Of a DNA stretch of 64,000 bases, positions 56,501 through 64,000 are shown piece after piece. The notes under the pieces were generated by a model. That model did no database searches. It saw only the letters and a list, made by a program, of their open reading frames with translations, and had not been told where the DNA came from. The stretch is from Limnoglobus roseus (lineage in GTDB: Bacteria > Planctomycetota > Planctomycetia > Gemmatales > Gemmataceae). The stretch covers positions 5,456,001 through 5,520,000 of the forward strand of contig NZ_CP042425.1 in NCBI RefSeq assembly GCF_008254045.1. The letters run 5' to 3'. Each line of letters begins with the position of its first letter. The stretch's first letter is position 1. Position numbers and translations under genes: made by a program.

Positions 56501-57301
56501 TCACCCCCGCCCGGCGTCCGGCGGGGACGGGTTCTCCGACTGCCGACTCTTCCGGGCTCGCTTCAGGGCCTTCTTCACGGCCTCCAATTCCATCGGGTTT
56601 CCCGGGTGGAGGCGGTTCCACCGCATGCGGACTCGGGTCGGGCTCCGGTGCGTGTCCGCCGACGGGTCCTCGTACATCCGCAGGAGTTGGTCGTCCCGGT
56701 CGGCCCACTGCCGGCGTCGCGCCGGCGGGCTCGACCGCGGCACCAGCCCGCCCTCGAGGGAGATCCAGGCCTGACGGTACCGGAATGGCGGGAGCGAGTC
56801 GCCGAACGCCGCCTGTCCGTCCCCGGTGCCCCGGAACAGGGTGGCCCGGTCCACTCCGAGTTCGGCGAGGGCGTCCCCGACGGCTGACGGCCAGAAGTCC
56901 GCGCCCGGCGAGTCGTCATCGAAGTAGACCTCCGCCACCGCGTCCCCCAACGCACACCACGCGGCGGTCGCCGGCACGCGCCCCCCGAGCCACTCGCGGA
57001 CGCCCGCCGCGAGCCGATCGAGGACGGCCGCCAACGACTCCCCCGCCGCCCGGTCCGGGCACTGCCGGCGGCGGATCAGCTCGGTGCCGAGCGCGTTCAG
57101 TTGTTCGGTCCACGACGTCCGCACGGAGCTACCCGGCGCCGGCCCCGGCCAATCGTCGTACGCGGCCAACAGGCGGTCGAACGCACTCCGCGCATCCCCG
57201 TACCCCTCCGCCGTGCCGCACGCCTCGGCGTACTGGAGCGTGATCACGGCCTGGCGAAAGCGGAGCTCCAGGCGGTAGGGCCGCAACTCGTCGTCGGTCA
57301 T
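56501..57301 (-). CDS. Hypothetical soluble protein
   Basis: A protein of 266 residues from MTDDELRPYRLELRFRQAV with GGAGGGG upstream. It has long helical stretches (AFDRLLAAYDDW, ESLAAVLDRLAAGVREWLGG), the segment AVAEVYFDDDSPGADFWPS and a basic C-terminal tail (VKKALKRARKSRQ). No signal peptide or membrane segment. I do not recognise a family. It converges with the GYF-domain gene. Confidence 0.65.
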   Translation of the reverse strand: MTDDELRPYRLELRFRQAVITLQYAEACGTAEGYGDARSAFDRLLAAYDDWPGPAPGSSVRTSWTEQLNALGTELIRRRQCPDRAAGESLAAVLDRLAAGVREWLGGRVPATAAWCALGDAVAEVYFDDDSPGADFWPSAVGDALAELGVDRATLFRGTGDGQAAFGDSLPPFRYRQAWISLEGGLVPRSSPPARRRQWADRDDQLLRMYEDPSADTHRSPTRVRMRWNRLHPGNPMELEAVKKALKRARKSRQSENPSPPDAGRG

Positions 57302-57559
57302 GGTGTCCCCTCCCGTCCCCCAGAATTCCCCCGCCGTTCCCCGCCATTTTACCCGTTCCATCGTCCCCCGGACGGCCCGTACCATGTCACACATCACACC
57401 GTTTCCGCGGCCGTCTGCCGGCGAAGGCCTGGGCGAGGCGCCCCGACGGGGGCGCCCAGACGCATTCCCAAACCGAGGGTTCAGGCGCCGGCGGCCCGGC
57501 CGGGCGACCGGACGCGGCGAACGCAACGGGGGCGACCGAATCGCCCCGAGGAGGGCTTC

Positions 57560-57778
57560 ATGCGACTGACGGTGAAACAGGCGGCGGAGAAGGCCCAGGT
57601 CAGCCGCAGCCTGGTGTACGGCCTGCTCCGAACCGGGCGACTGAAGGCGTTGCGGATCGGGGTGCGGGGGAGGGGGAAGTGGCTGATCGAGGTAGAGGAG
57701 CTCGACGCCTTCCTGGAGTCGTGCCGGGCGGCGGGCCCGCCGCCCGCCGCCCGGCCGCCGCTCAAGCACCTCCGCTGA
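57560..57778 (+). CDS. Excisionase-like HTH protein
   Basis: A 72-residue protein, ATG 57560 with GAGGAGGG upstream. It is a single MerR/HTH_17-type winged helix: TVKQAAEKAQVSRSLVYGLL, TGRLKALRIGVRGRGKWLIEVEEL (as two parts), ending in a Pro/Ala tail. Excisionases of integrative elements have this form; they help the integrase reverse its reaction. Its 3' end overlaps the integrase 3' end by 17 bases on the opposite strand. Position beside an integrase and att site supports the call. Confidence 0.75.
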   Translation: MRLTVKQAAEKAQVSRSLVYGLLRTGRLKALRIGVRGRGKWLIEVEELDAFLESCRAAGPPPAARPPLKHLR

Positions 57779-58826
57779 TCGCCTTCCGCGCCGCGTCCCG
57801 CATGTGCTGCACCTGCTCGGCGAGGTGGCCGTACGTGCTCGACACCATCTCCGTGCTGGTATGCCCGAGTAACTCGGCGACCTGAGCGACGCCCACACCG
57901 TTCACCAGGGCGTTGGTGGCGTAGGTGTGCCGGACGTTGTAACAGACGAAGTGCTTCAGGTGCGGGAGCTTCGCCCGGAGCCGGAGGAACCGGCACCGGA
58001 TGGCCTGGCGGGTGAACGGGGTCTTCTTGCGGGGGCCGCGGAACAGGGGCCCGTTCGGCTGTTCGGCCGCGAGCGTGCGGCTGAGTTCGACCATGGCCGG
58101 GGTGAGGTAGACGACGCGGGGCTTGTGCGTCTTCTTCGCCGTCTTGTGCTCGGGCAGGCGCCACACGCCGGCGGCGAGGTCGACGTGCTCGGCCCGAACG
58201 CGGGCCACCTCGGACGGCCGGCAGCCGGTTTCGAGCAGGGCCTGCACGAACCGCTTGAACGCCGTGTCGCGGATCGCACCTACGATCTCGGCGACTTCTT
58301 CCGGGGTCAGGATTCGAGTACGCCGGTTCGCCCGCCCGGCCTTGACCTTCCGTAGCGGGTTGGGGGAGAGCACGCCTTGCAGGTCAGCCCACGAGTACGC
58401 CGACTTCACCGCGATGATCGCGTGGCGGCGACCGCCCTTCCACGAGGGGTTGTCATCGAGCCAGCGGGAGACGTGGAACGGCTTGATGTCGGCGGCGAGC
58501 AGCGTGCCGTATGCATCGGTGAACGACTGAAGGAAGTGCTTGTAGTTGTCGTAGGTGACGCCCGCGTGGTGCGTGTGGCTGTGTTCGAGGAACAGCTCGC
58601 ACAACATGCGGACGACGAGCTTGTCGGTCTTCGGCAGGTTCGCCGGGTCGGTCGCCATCAGCTTGTAGAAGGCGTCGAGGATCGGCGGCGGAGGAAGCCA
58701 GCCGGATTTGGATTTCTTGGGGGGCGGAAAATCGGCGGGGTGATCGCCGAGGCGGACTTGCTTGCCGTGATGCTCGACGTACCAAGCGTCGAGGGCGGCG
58801 CGATACCAAGGCTTTGGCTGACGCAT
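57762..58826 (-). CDS. Tyrosine recombinase (site-specific integrase) of the tRNA-Pro island
   Basis: A protein of 354 residues. N-terminal SAM-like DNA-binding part with YDNYKHFLQSFTDAYG and HAIIAVKSAYSWADLQG. Catalytic residues: R203 in ETGCRPSEVARVR, Lys near 229 (EHKTAKK), R299 in YNVRHTYAT (the usual His of HxxR is Tyr), H322 in AELLGHTS and nucleophile Y332 in STYGHL. The start lies about 170 bases from the tRNA-Pro att repeat and the gene reads into the island, the usual layout. It should catalyse integration and excision between 402-450 and 58995-59043 type sites. It looks intact. Confidence 0.93.
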   Translation of the reverse strand: MRQPKPWYRAALDAWYVEHHGKQVRLGDHPADFPPPKKSKSGWLPPPPILDAFYKLMATDPANLPKTDKLVVRMLCELFLEHSHTHHAGVTYDNYKHFLQSFTDAYGTLLAADIKPFHVSRWLDDNPSWKGGRRHAIIAVKSAYSWADLQGVLSPNPLRKVKAGRANRRTRILTPEEVAEIVGAIRDTAFKRFVQALLETGCRPSEVARVRAEHVDLAAGVWRLPEHKTAKKTHKPRVVYLTPAMVELSRTLAAEQPNGPLFRGPRKKTPFTRQAIRCRFLRLRAKLPHLKHFVCYNVRHTYATNALVNGVGVAQVAELLGHTSTEMVSSTYGHLAEQVQHMRDAARKAISGGA

Positions 58827-58994
58827 CGAGTAAACCTCCCGTGAAGCACGGGTGAGCCGGAAGGCTTACTCTTGGCCCCTCCCTCGTGTCACCGGGGGAG
58901 GGGTTTTGCGTTACCCTGCATCATACCCTGCACAAGATCTTTTGCGACTGCGTGTGCGTTTCTCGCAAAAGCCTTGTTTTTCAGGGTTTCCTCT

Positions 58995-59043
58995 AAGTCG
59001 GGCTGACAGGATTCGAACCTGCGACCTCTTGGTCCCGAACCAA
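58995..59043. repeat. Right attachment site within tRNA-Pro
   Basis: Exactly equal to 402-450. It covers the tRNA from four bases of the 5' anticodon stem through the 3' end plus three bases. Because the island copy supplies this part, the tRNA stays functional. Confidence 0.82.
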
Positions 59044-59071
59044 GCGCTCTACCAAGCTGAGCTACAGCCCG
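58998..59071 (-). tRNA. tRNA-Pro (anticodon CGG)
   Basis: A 74-base cloverleaf on the minus strand: acceptor CGGGCTG/CAGCCCG with discriminator A, D arm with AGCTCAGCTTGGTAGAGC, anticodon stem CTTGG/CCAAG with loop TTCGGGA (anticodon CGG), and T arm CAGGTTCGAATCCTG. CCA is not encoded. It reads CCG codons, which are common in this GC-rich genome, so keeping it intact after integration would matter. It is the only complete tRNA in the window. Confidence 0.97.
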
Positions 59072-59260
59072 TTGTCACATGGAATTTAATAGAGACACGC
59101 CGCGGTTTGTCAACAGCTTCTTGTCGCAAGTTCAAAGCTACTCCTGAATTCTTTCTGGTCTCAGTACTTTCCAATTGAGTTAGGCCATTTCGTCACGAGG
59201 TAAGGTGCTCTGGGTAGGTGATAGGTGGCGGTCCTATTTTCCTCCCGACGAAGACTGATG

Positions 59261-59530
59261 ATGAGCCAACGCCACGAGATCTCAGATGCCGACTGGGACC
59301 GGATCAAGGGCTACCTGTCCGGCCAGCGCGAGCAGCAGGACAACCGGCGGTTCGTCAACGCCGTCCTGTGGATCGCCCGCACCGAGGCCGCGTAGGCCGA
59401 GCGGCTCGGCAACGGCCATTCGTCCAAAGCCGTGCCGGGGGACTTTGGCCCGATCCCGCCGGGCATGTCCCGCGACCGGGACGGCTTGTTCGAGCCGTCG
59501 CTCGTCGCCGAGCACCAGCGGCGGCGGACA
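59261..59530 (+). pseudogene. Transposase debris: IS5-type start fused to an IS256-like piece
   Basis: ATG 59261 opens SQRHEISDADWDRIKGYL and RRFVNAVLWIARTEAA, the N-terminus of an IS5-type transposase. It meets TAG at 59393-59395, where a Trp codon would be usual. In the same frame there follows AERLGNGHSSKAVPGDFG and SRDRDGLFEPSLVAEHQRRR, which is the PRDRDGxFEP..V.KHQRR motif of IS256 transposases. So two unrelated transposase fragments touch each other. Neither can be active. Confidence 0.6.
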
Positions 59531-59982
59531 GGTTCGACGACGTGGGCGCGGTGGGGAGGGTGTCCCTGGCGATCGACGAGGCGTCGAAGGGGTGGGTGAC
59601 GCCGTTCGTGGGGCGGATGGCGGCGTGGAACCCCTTCGCCATCGCGTCCGCGAGGCGAACCGCCTCTCAGCGGCGAGCGACGGCCCGGACGCCGCCCACT
59701 TTCTGGAGGAGTATCCCCTGACCCGGGATGACATGGGCGGGAAGTGGTCGCGGCGTTGGCCACGGAACGGCACCGGTTCGTGGCCAACGCCGCGACCGCC
59801 GGCCTGCCGGAAGGGGCGTTGGGACTGTCGATCTTGGAAGGCGAGATCCGCCAAGACCTGGCCGGCGGGGCGCACTTCGAGCCCCGGGCCGTGGCCCAGC
59901 TGACCGACGGCGACCTGTTCGCCACGATCGACTCGATCGAAGTCGTGCCCGTCGCCCCGCTCACTGCGGCGCACGGGGTCGT
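59531..59982 (+). other. Unassigned coding-like stretch
   Basis: Frames change repeatedly. One part reads VSLAIDEASKGWVTPFVGRM, another (from 59744) VANAATAGLPEGALGLSILEG and DGDLFATIDSIEVVPVAPL. Composition looks coding, but there is no single frame, start or known family. Probably further decayed DNA between the tRNA and the cyclase gene. Confidence 0.35.
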
Positions 59983-62900
59983 TTATCCGTTCGGCATCGA
60001 CGGCCGGTTGTGTTGGAACCCAGCGTCGAACCGCGTCGCGTTCGGATCCCGGAATTCCAGATCGGCTGCCGCGCCGATCTGCGCGAATAACTCCCGCGCC
60101 CGGCGGCGGTGGACATCCGCCGTCGGGTCATCGGGGGGCAGGCGTCGGGCCAATTCGGCGTGGGCTTGGGCTTGCTCGTACGGCATGCGGTATCGTTCGG
60201 CTGCGGCCAGGCTCTTACGCCAGGAACGAAGGGCTTTCGCGTGATGTCCTTTCTGCCACTGGTAACGGCCGCGGACCAAGTGCGAAGTTGGTTTTCCGAT
60301 CGGGTACATCAAACTGAACTGACTGAGAACTGTGCAGAGGTGCGACATCCGGCGGTCCATCTCGGGCGCCATCGCGGGGTTGTCCGTCCAGAGACCCAGG
60401 TAAACCTCGGCCAGCCCCCGGTACGCGGGTGGAAGGTAGTGCGAAATCTGGTTCGTTCGCGAGATGATCGCTTCCGCCTGTTCGCAGGTTTGCTGGGCGA
60501 GAGCCTTCTCGCCCCGTCGCCATTGCGTGACCGCTAGCACACCGTAGCCGAGAATCTGGTCGGCGAGTGGGATCGTCGGGTGCGCCTGGAGGCAACTCGC
60601 CAACGCCGTCTCCAACGGCAGCCACACCGCGGCGTCCGCTTCAAGTGCCAACAGGCACGCCAGCCGCCAACTCAAGCCCCAGACCTGGACTTGCGGGACC
60701 ATCTGGAGCGTGCCGACTTGACGAATCTGTTCGGACAGTTCGGCGCTGGCTCGATAGTCTCCCTTCCGCGATAGGGCGTTGGCCAGCGTGAACGCGCTCT
60801 CGTACCACCGACGGCGCTCGCCGATGCGGGCGGTGATCGTCATCGCCTCCCGCAAGTTGTCCTCGGCCTCTTCCCAGGCGCCGACGGTCACCCAATAGAC
60901 GCCGCGGATGAATTCGACGTAGGCACTGCACGACTGTTGCCGAACCCGTAAGGCCATTTCCCTCGACCGCCGCGCGTAAGCCCGCGCCGATTTGTGCATG
61001 AACAGCAGACCACAGAATACCGCGGCGTGGGCGTAGTTCCGCGCGAGTTCGGGGCACTCGCCGACGGTTTCGGAGAGGTTTAGCGCCCGGAACGCGGCGT
61101 GGATCGACGGCACCTTCGCGTTGTTCAGGTAGTAGATTTGCACCAGTCGCTCGTAAGCTCGCGCGGCCTCGATCCGTTGGGTGGCCTGGTTTTTCCCGCG
61201 ACCGAAGAACCATCGCGGGAACGCCCGGTGGACGCGCTGTTTCGTGAACTCCCAGAGACTCGCCGCGACGAACCCCGTGCCGGTGCGCGGCGACGGGTAG
61301 CCCAGGAGATTGAGCGCGATCGTGAAATGCCGAAGGGCCGTGCCGAGGTCGCTCAGGTTGTAGTGCGCCTCCGCGAGTTGCCGCTGCCAGCACGCCCGGC
61401 GGAAGAGATCGGCCTTCGATCCCGTGGCCTCGTCGAGAGAGATTGCCTGCGTAAAGAACGTCACCGCCTCTTCGGGGGCGCAGTCCCGCATCGCGCTCTC
61501 GCCGGATTTTTCGAGGTAGTCGATGGCCTTCGCCACGCGGTCCGTGTTCGACCAGTGCTTTGCCAGCAGCGGGAAGTAGGGCGACAGGTCCGCTTGGTGG
61601 TGACGCTCGTACCACTCGGCCACGATCTGGTGCAGCTTCTTCCGCTGGGCCGGCGGCATCATCTGGTACGACACCTCCTGCGTGATGACGTGCTTGAAGC
61701 TGTAGGCCAGGTCCGGGGCCGGCGTGTCGAGCATGGTGAGGCTTTGCGACGTGAGCGTGTCGAGGTGGCGCTCCAGGTGCGGCCGGTCGTCCTCGATCGG
61801 CGAAACGTCGTGCAGCAAGTTCCGGGTGAAGGTCCGGCCGATCACGCTGGCGACTTTTAGCGTGAGTTGCTCCTGCGGGGCGAGGCGGTCGATCCGACTG
61901 GTGACGACGGCCTGCACGTTGTCGGGGAAGGGGAGGGTGCGGAGGTCGGCTTCCGAAGCGACGACGCAGCGCCCGTTCTGAATCCGAATCTTGCCGGTGT
62001 CGCGGAGCGAGTAGGCGAGTTCCTCGATGAAGAACGGATTCCCCTGGGCTTTCGCCCGCAGCAACTCGGCCATCGACTCCGGCACGTCCGTCACGCCGAG
62101 GCGGCGCTTCACGAGGGCTAAGCTTTCCTCCGCGGACATCGGGCCGAGCGGGAGGCGGTGCGTCGTGCCGGCGGCCGCGATCGGAACGAAATCCCGCGGC
62201 AAGGGCTCCAGCAACGGGCGGGTCACGATGACGATCAATAGCGCGGGCACCTGTTGGCTCGCTTGCCGCAGCAGCGCCCACGAAGCCGAGTCGAGCCAGT
62301 GGCAGTCTTCGAGGATCAATTGCCGCGGTGCCGCTTCGGTTTCCCGCTGGAGCAGTCGGATCAGCAGCGCGTTCGTGTTACTGAGGCGGACTTCCCCCGT
62401 CATCTCGGCCGTCAGCGGCGAGTCGGGGAAGTCGAGTGAGAGAACCCCGTTCAACAGCGCCGCGCGCGATTCTAACTCGGGGTCGAACTCCAGCAGTTGT
62501 AAAACCTGTAGGCATTGTTCTTCCGTCGGCTCACTGGCGTGGAGGTCGAAGAGTTGGCGGAAGATCGACCGCCACGCAAAGTACGGCGTCGAGCGTTCGA
62601 TCGCGAGGGCGGCCCCGAGCCAGGTCGTCAGTTCCAGTTTGTGGGCGATGCGGAGGACGTTCGCGACCAGCGTGGACTTGCCGATGCCGGCCTCGCCCTC
62701 GATCAGCACGACGGCCGAGGCGCAGTCTTCGAGCGTCTTTTGGGTGATCTCTTCGAGCTGGCGCTGTTCCGCAGACCGCCCGACCATCTGCTGCGAGCGC
62801 TTCAAGTCCACGACGTCTTGGGCAACTCGGAGCGGCCGGAAGACGGGGGTGGGGTGGGCCTTGCCTTTCAACGGGATCGGCGGGAGGACGTTCCATTCGA

Positions 62901-64000
62901 AGCGGTCCTGCGCGAACTTATAGGTCCGCTCGTCGCACAGGATGCCGCCCTTCGCCGCTTGCATCAGGCGGGCCGACAGGTTGACGAGGTCGCCGATGAT
63001 CGTGAACTCGCACCGGACGTCGCTGCCGATGACGCCACAGAAGACGCGACCGCTCGTCACGCCGACGGAACTGGCCCACCCGAGTTCCGTCAGCTTCGCG
63101 TGGATCGCGAGCGCGGCCAGGGTACCGCGGAGCGGGTCGTCTTCGTGCGCGAGCGGCGGCAACCCCAGCGCGGCCACGAACGTCACGCCCTTCTCGTCCG
63201 TGCTCAGCTTGTTGACACTGCCTTCGTAGTGGTAGAGGGCCTCCTGGAGCGCCACCATCACGGCTTGCGACTTCGCCAGGGTCGTGCGGAAGGTTAGATC
63301 GGGCAGGTTCACGAACAGCACGGTCAGCCGGCGGATTTCCGCGAGCCACCCGCTTTGTCCCGCCGCGAGCCGACGGTGAATGGCGGCCGGGATGAAACCC
63401 AGCAGGTTCGGGACGGCTTCGGGCGAGACGGTCGGGACCGCCAGCGGTATCGGCGGTCGAGTCCCGGAAACGGCATCGAGGCGTGTGAACTCGGGCGTGA
63501 GGGCCGTGCCCGTGGCCGAGTCCTGGAGCAAGTTCCAGGCTTGCTGGCCGAGGACGACCCAACCGGTTTCGCCGACGCCGGCGGCCATTGTCGCCTCGAC
63601 AACCGGGGGGCCGACGACGACGAACTCCCACCGCTGGTAGACGCCGCCGATGCTGACCGCGGACAGCGGGCCCGCCCCCACGCCCGCCCGGAGGGACAAC
63701 CGCTGCCCCGCTGCCGCCGCGAACGTCGTCATCGCGGCTTGCACCTGCAAACCGCAATTCGCGGCAGCGCGGGTGACGCCGGTAAGTTCGTGTTGGGCCT
63801 GTACGGGCCAGAACGCCAGGAGCGCGTCGCCGGCGAACTTCACCACATCGCCACCGTTTTCGACGATCACCTCGATGAGCTTGCCGAAGTACGCATTAAG
63901 AATCTGTGTGAGTTCCTCGACGCCGTCGGCCCCCTTCGACGCCAGCCGTTCGCTGAGCGCGGTGAAGCCGGAGATGTCCGCAAACAACACCGCACCATAC
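59983..64000 (-). CDS. Soluble-adenylate-cyclase-like protein: two cyclase domains, AAA ATPase, TPR region; 5' end outside window
   Basis: The frame is open to the window edge, so the start is missing; 1335 or more residues are visible. Order: cyclase domain 1 (VLFADISGFTALSERLA, ENGGDVVKFAGDALLAFW, with both metal-binding Asp), cyclase domain 2 (LTVLFVNLPDLTF, where the first Asp is replaced, then GVTSGRVFCGVIGSD and EFTIIGDLVNLSARL), an ATPase with Walker A GEAGIGKST near visible residue 432 and LILEDCHWLDSASW as Walker B, then about 600 residues of TPR-like helices. This is the arrangement of soluble adenylate cyclases (ADCY10-like), where domain 1 binds metals and domain 2 completes the site. 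Product is probably cAMP. It lies outside the putative island. Confidence 0.9.
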   Translation of the reverse strand, partial: YGAVLFADISGFTALSERLASKGADGVEELTQILNAYFGKLIEVIVENGGDVVKFAGDALLAFWPVQAQHELTGVTRAAANCGLQVQAAMTTFAAAAGQRLSLRAGVGAGPLSAVSIGGVYQRWEFVVVGPPVVEATMAAGVGETGWVVLGQQAWNLLQDSATGTALTPEFTRLDAVSGTRPPIPLAVPTVSPEAVPNLLGFIPAAIHRRLAAGQSGWLAEIRRLTVLFVNLPDLTFRTTLAKSQAVMVALQEALYHYEGSVNKLSTDEKGVTFVAALGLPPLAHEDDPLRGTLAALAIHAKLTELGWASSVGVTSGRVFCGVIGSDVRCEFTIIGDLVNLSARLMQAAKGGILCDERTYKFAQDRFEWNVLPPIPLKGKAHPTPVFRPLRVAQDVVDLKRSQQMVGRSAEQRQLEEITQKTLEDCASAVVLIEGEAGIGKSTLVANVLRIAHKLELTTWLGAALAIERSTPYFAWRSIFRQLFDLHASEPTEEQCLQVLQLLEFDPELESRAALLNGVLSLDFPDSPLTAEMTGEVRLSNTNALLIRLLQRETEAAPRQLILEDCHWLDSASWALLRQASQQVPALLIVIVTRPLLEPLPRDFVPIAAAGTTHRLPLGPMSAEESLALVKRRLGVTDVPESMAELLRAKAQGNPFFIEELAYSLRDTGKIRIQNGRCVVASEADLRTLPFPDNVQAVVTSRIDRLAPQEQLTLKVASVIGRTFTRNLLHDVSPIEDDRPHLERHLDTLTSQSLTMLDTPAPDLAYSFKHVITQEVSYQMMPPAQRKKLHQIVAEWYERHHQADLSPYFPLLAKHWSNTDRVAKAIDYLEKSGESAMRDCAPEEAVTFFTQAISLDEATGSKADLFRRACWQRQLAEAHYNLSDLGTALRHFTIALNLLGYPSPRTGTGFVAASLWEFTKQRVHRAFPRWFFGRGKNQATQRIEAARAYERLVQIYYLNNAKVPSIHAAFRALNLSETVGECPELARNYAHAAVFCGLLFMHKSARAYARRSREMALRVRQQSCSAYVEFIRGVYWVTVGAWEEAEDNLREAMTITARIGERRRWYESAFTLANALSRKGDYRASAELSEQIRQVGTLQMVPQVQVWGLSWRLACLLALEADAAVWLPLETALASCLQAHPTIPLADQILGYGVLAVTQWRRGEKALAQQTCEQAEAIISRTNQISHYLPPAYRGLAEVYLGLWTDNPAMAPEMDRRMSHLCTVLSQFSLMYPIGKPTSHLVRGRYQWQKGHHAKALRSWRKSLAAAERYRMPYEQAQAHAELARRLPPDDPTADVHRRRARELFAQIGAAADLEFRDPNATRFDAGFQHNRPSMPNG

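Overview
The window looks like the chromosome of a Gemmataceae-type planctomycete. The supporting features are high GC, a protein of the lineage-typical SMI1/KNR4-annotated kind with an NPFRPV signature (40912-41637), a LExxEDRxLP-type start on an exported protein (34977), many hybrid histidine kinases with HELRNPLAP H-boxes, and a dense mixture of IS families. No rRNA operon or CRISPR array was seen.

The main structural observation is a perfect 49-bp direct repeat. One copy (58995-59043) is the 3' part of an intact tRNA-Pro(CGG) gene; the other (402-450) is an orphan tRNA 3' end. Between them lie 58.6 kb, with a tyrosine integrase and an excisionase-like HTH protein beside the tRNA. I read this as a large, mosaic and partly decayed integrative island. 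A second integrase ends inside the left repeat and suggests an older element further left. Right of the tRNA, after transposase debris, the flank carries a very large soluble-adenylate-cyclase-like protein.

Layout: 1-450, integrase end and att; 960-3640, VOC protein, frameshifted AraC regulator and broken kinase; 3.7-6.6 kb, fasciclin protein, IS630 remnant and a complete IS701-type element; 7-17.7 kb, signalling block (1453-aa multi-PAS kinase, KaiC-like ATPase overlapping a hybrid kinase, a 131-aa protein cut by an IS5 element, a third hybrid kinase); 17.7-20.4 kb, decayed DNA ending in a LysR/OxyR-type pseudogene; 20.5-22.8 kb, exported catalase-peroxidase; 23.3-29.4 kb (minus), apparent osmotic/ionic stress operon (trehalose-6-phosphate synthase, receiver, hydrolase-like protein, Na+/H+ antiporter, DUF2254 protein, broken MscS); 29.7-33.6 kb (plus), NtrB/NtrC-type pair and a membrane protein; 33.9-39.9 kb, ECF sigma/zinc anti-sigma pair facing a seven-gene envelope redox operon (beta-propeller lactonase, membrane protein, MxKDx lipoprotein, cytochrome b, molybdopterin oxidoreductase, thioredoxin-like protein, interrupted peroxiredoxin); 40-46.2 kb, broken surface-protein genes, ISL3 remnant and pieces of an ATPase/CHC2 transposition module; 46.4-51.7 kb, half tRNA-Asn followed by a compact MoxR ATPase/VWA-metallopeptidase operon with unassigned small proteins and a strong terminator; 51.9-54.9 kb, two IS110 transposases around an XRE regulator; 55.3-58.8 kb, two hypothetical proteins, excisionase and integrase.

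The best functional modules are the ECF regulon, where the same bipartite motif TGTAAGGA-N14-CGAC stands in front of both divergent units, and the MoxR/VWA operon, which is my best candidate for a little-described system. All family calls come from reading motifs by eye; no database search was run.
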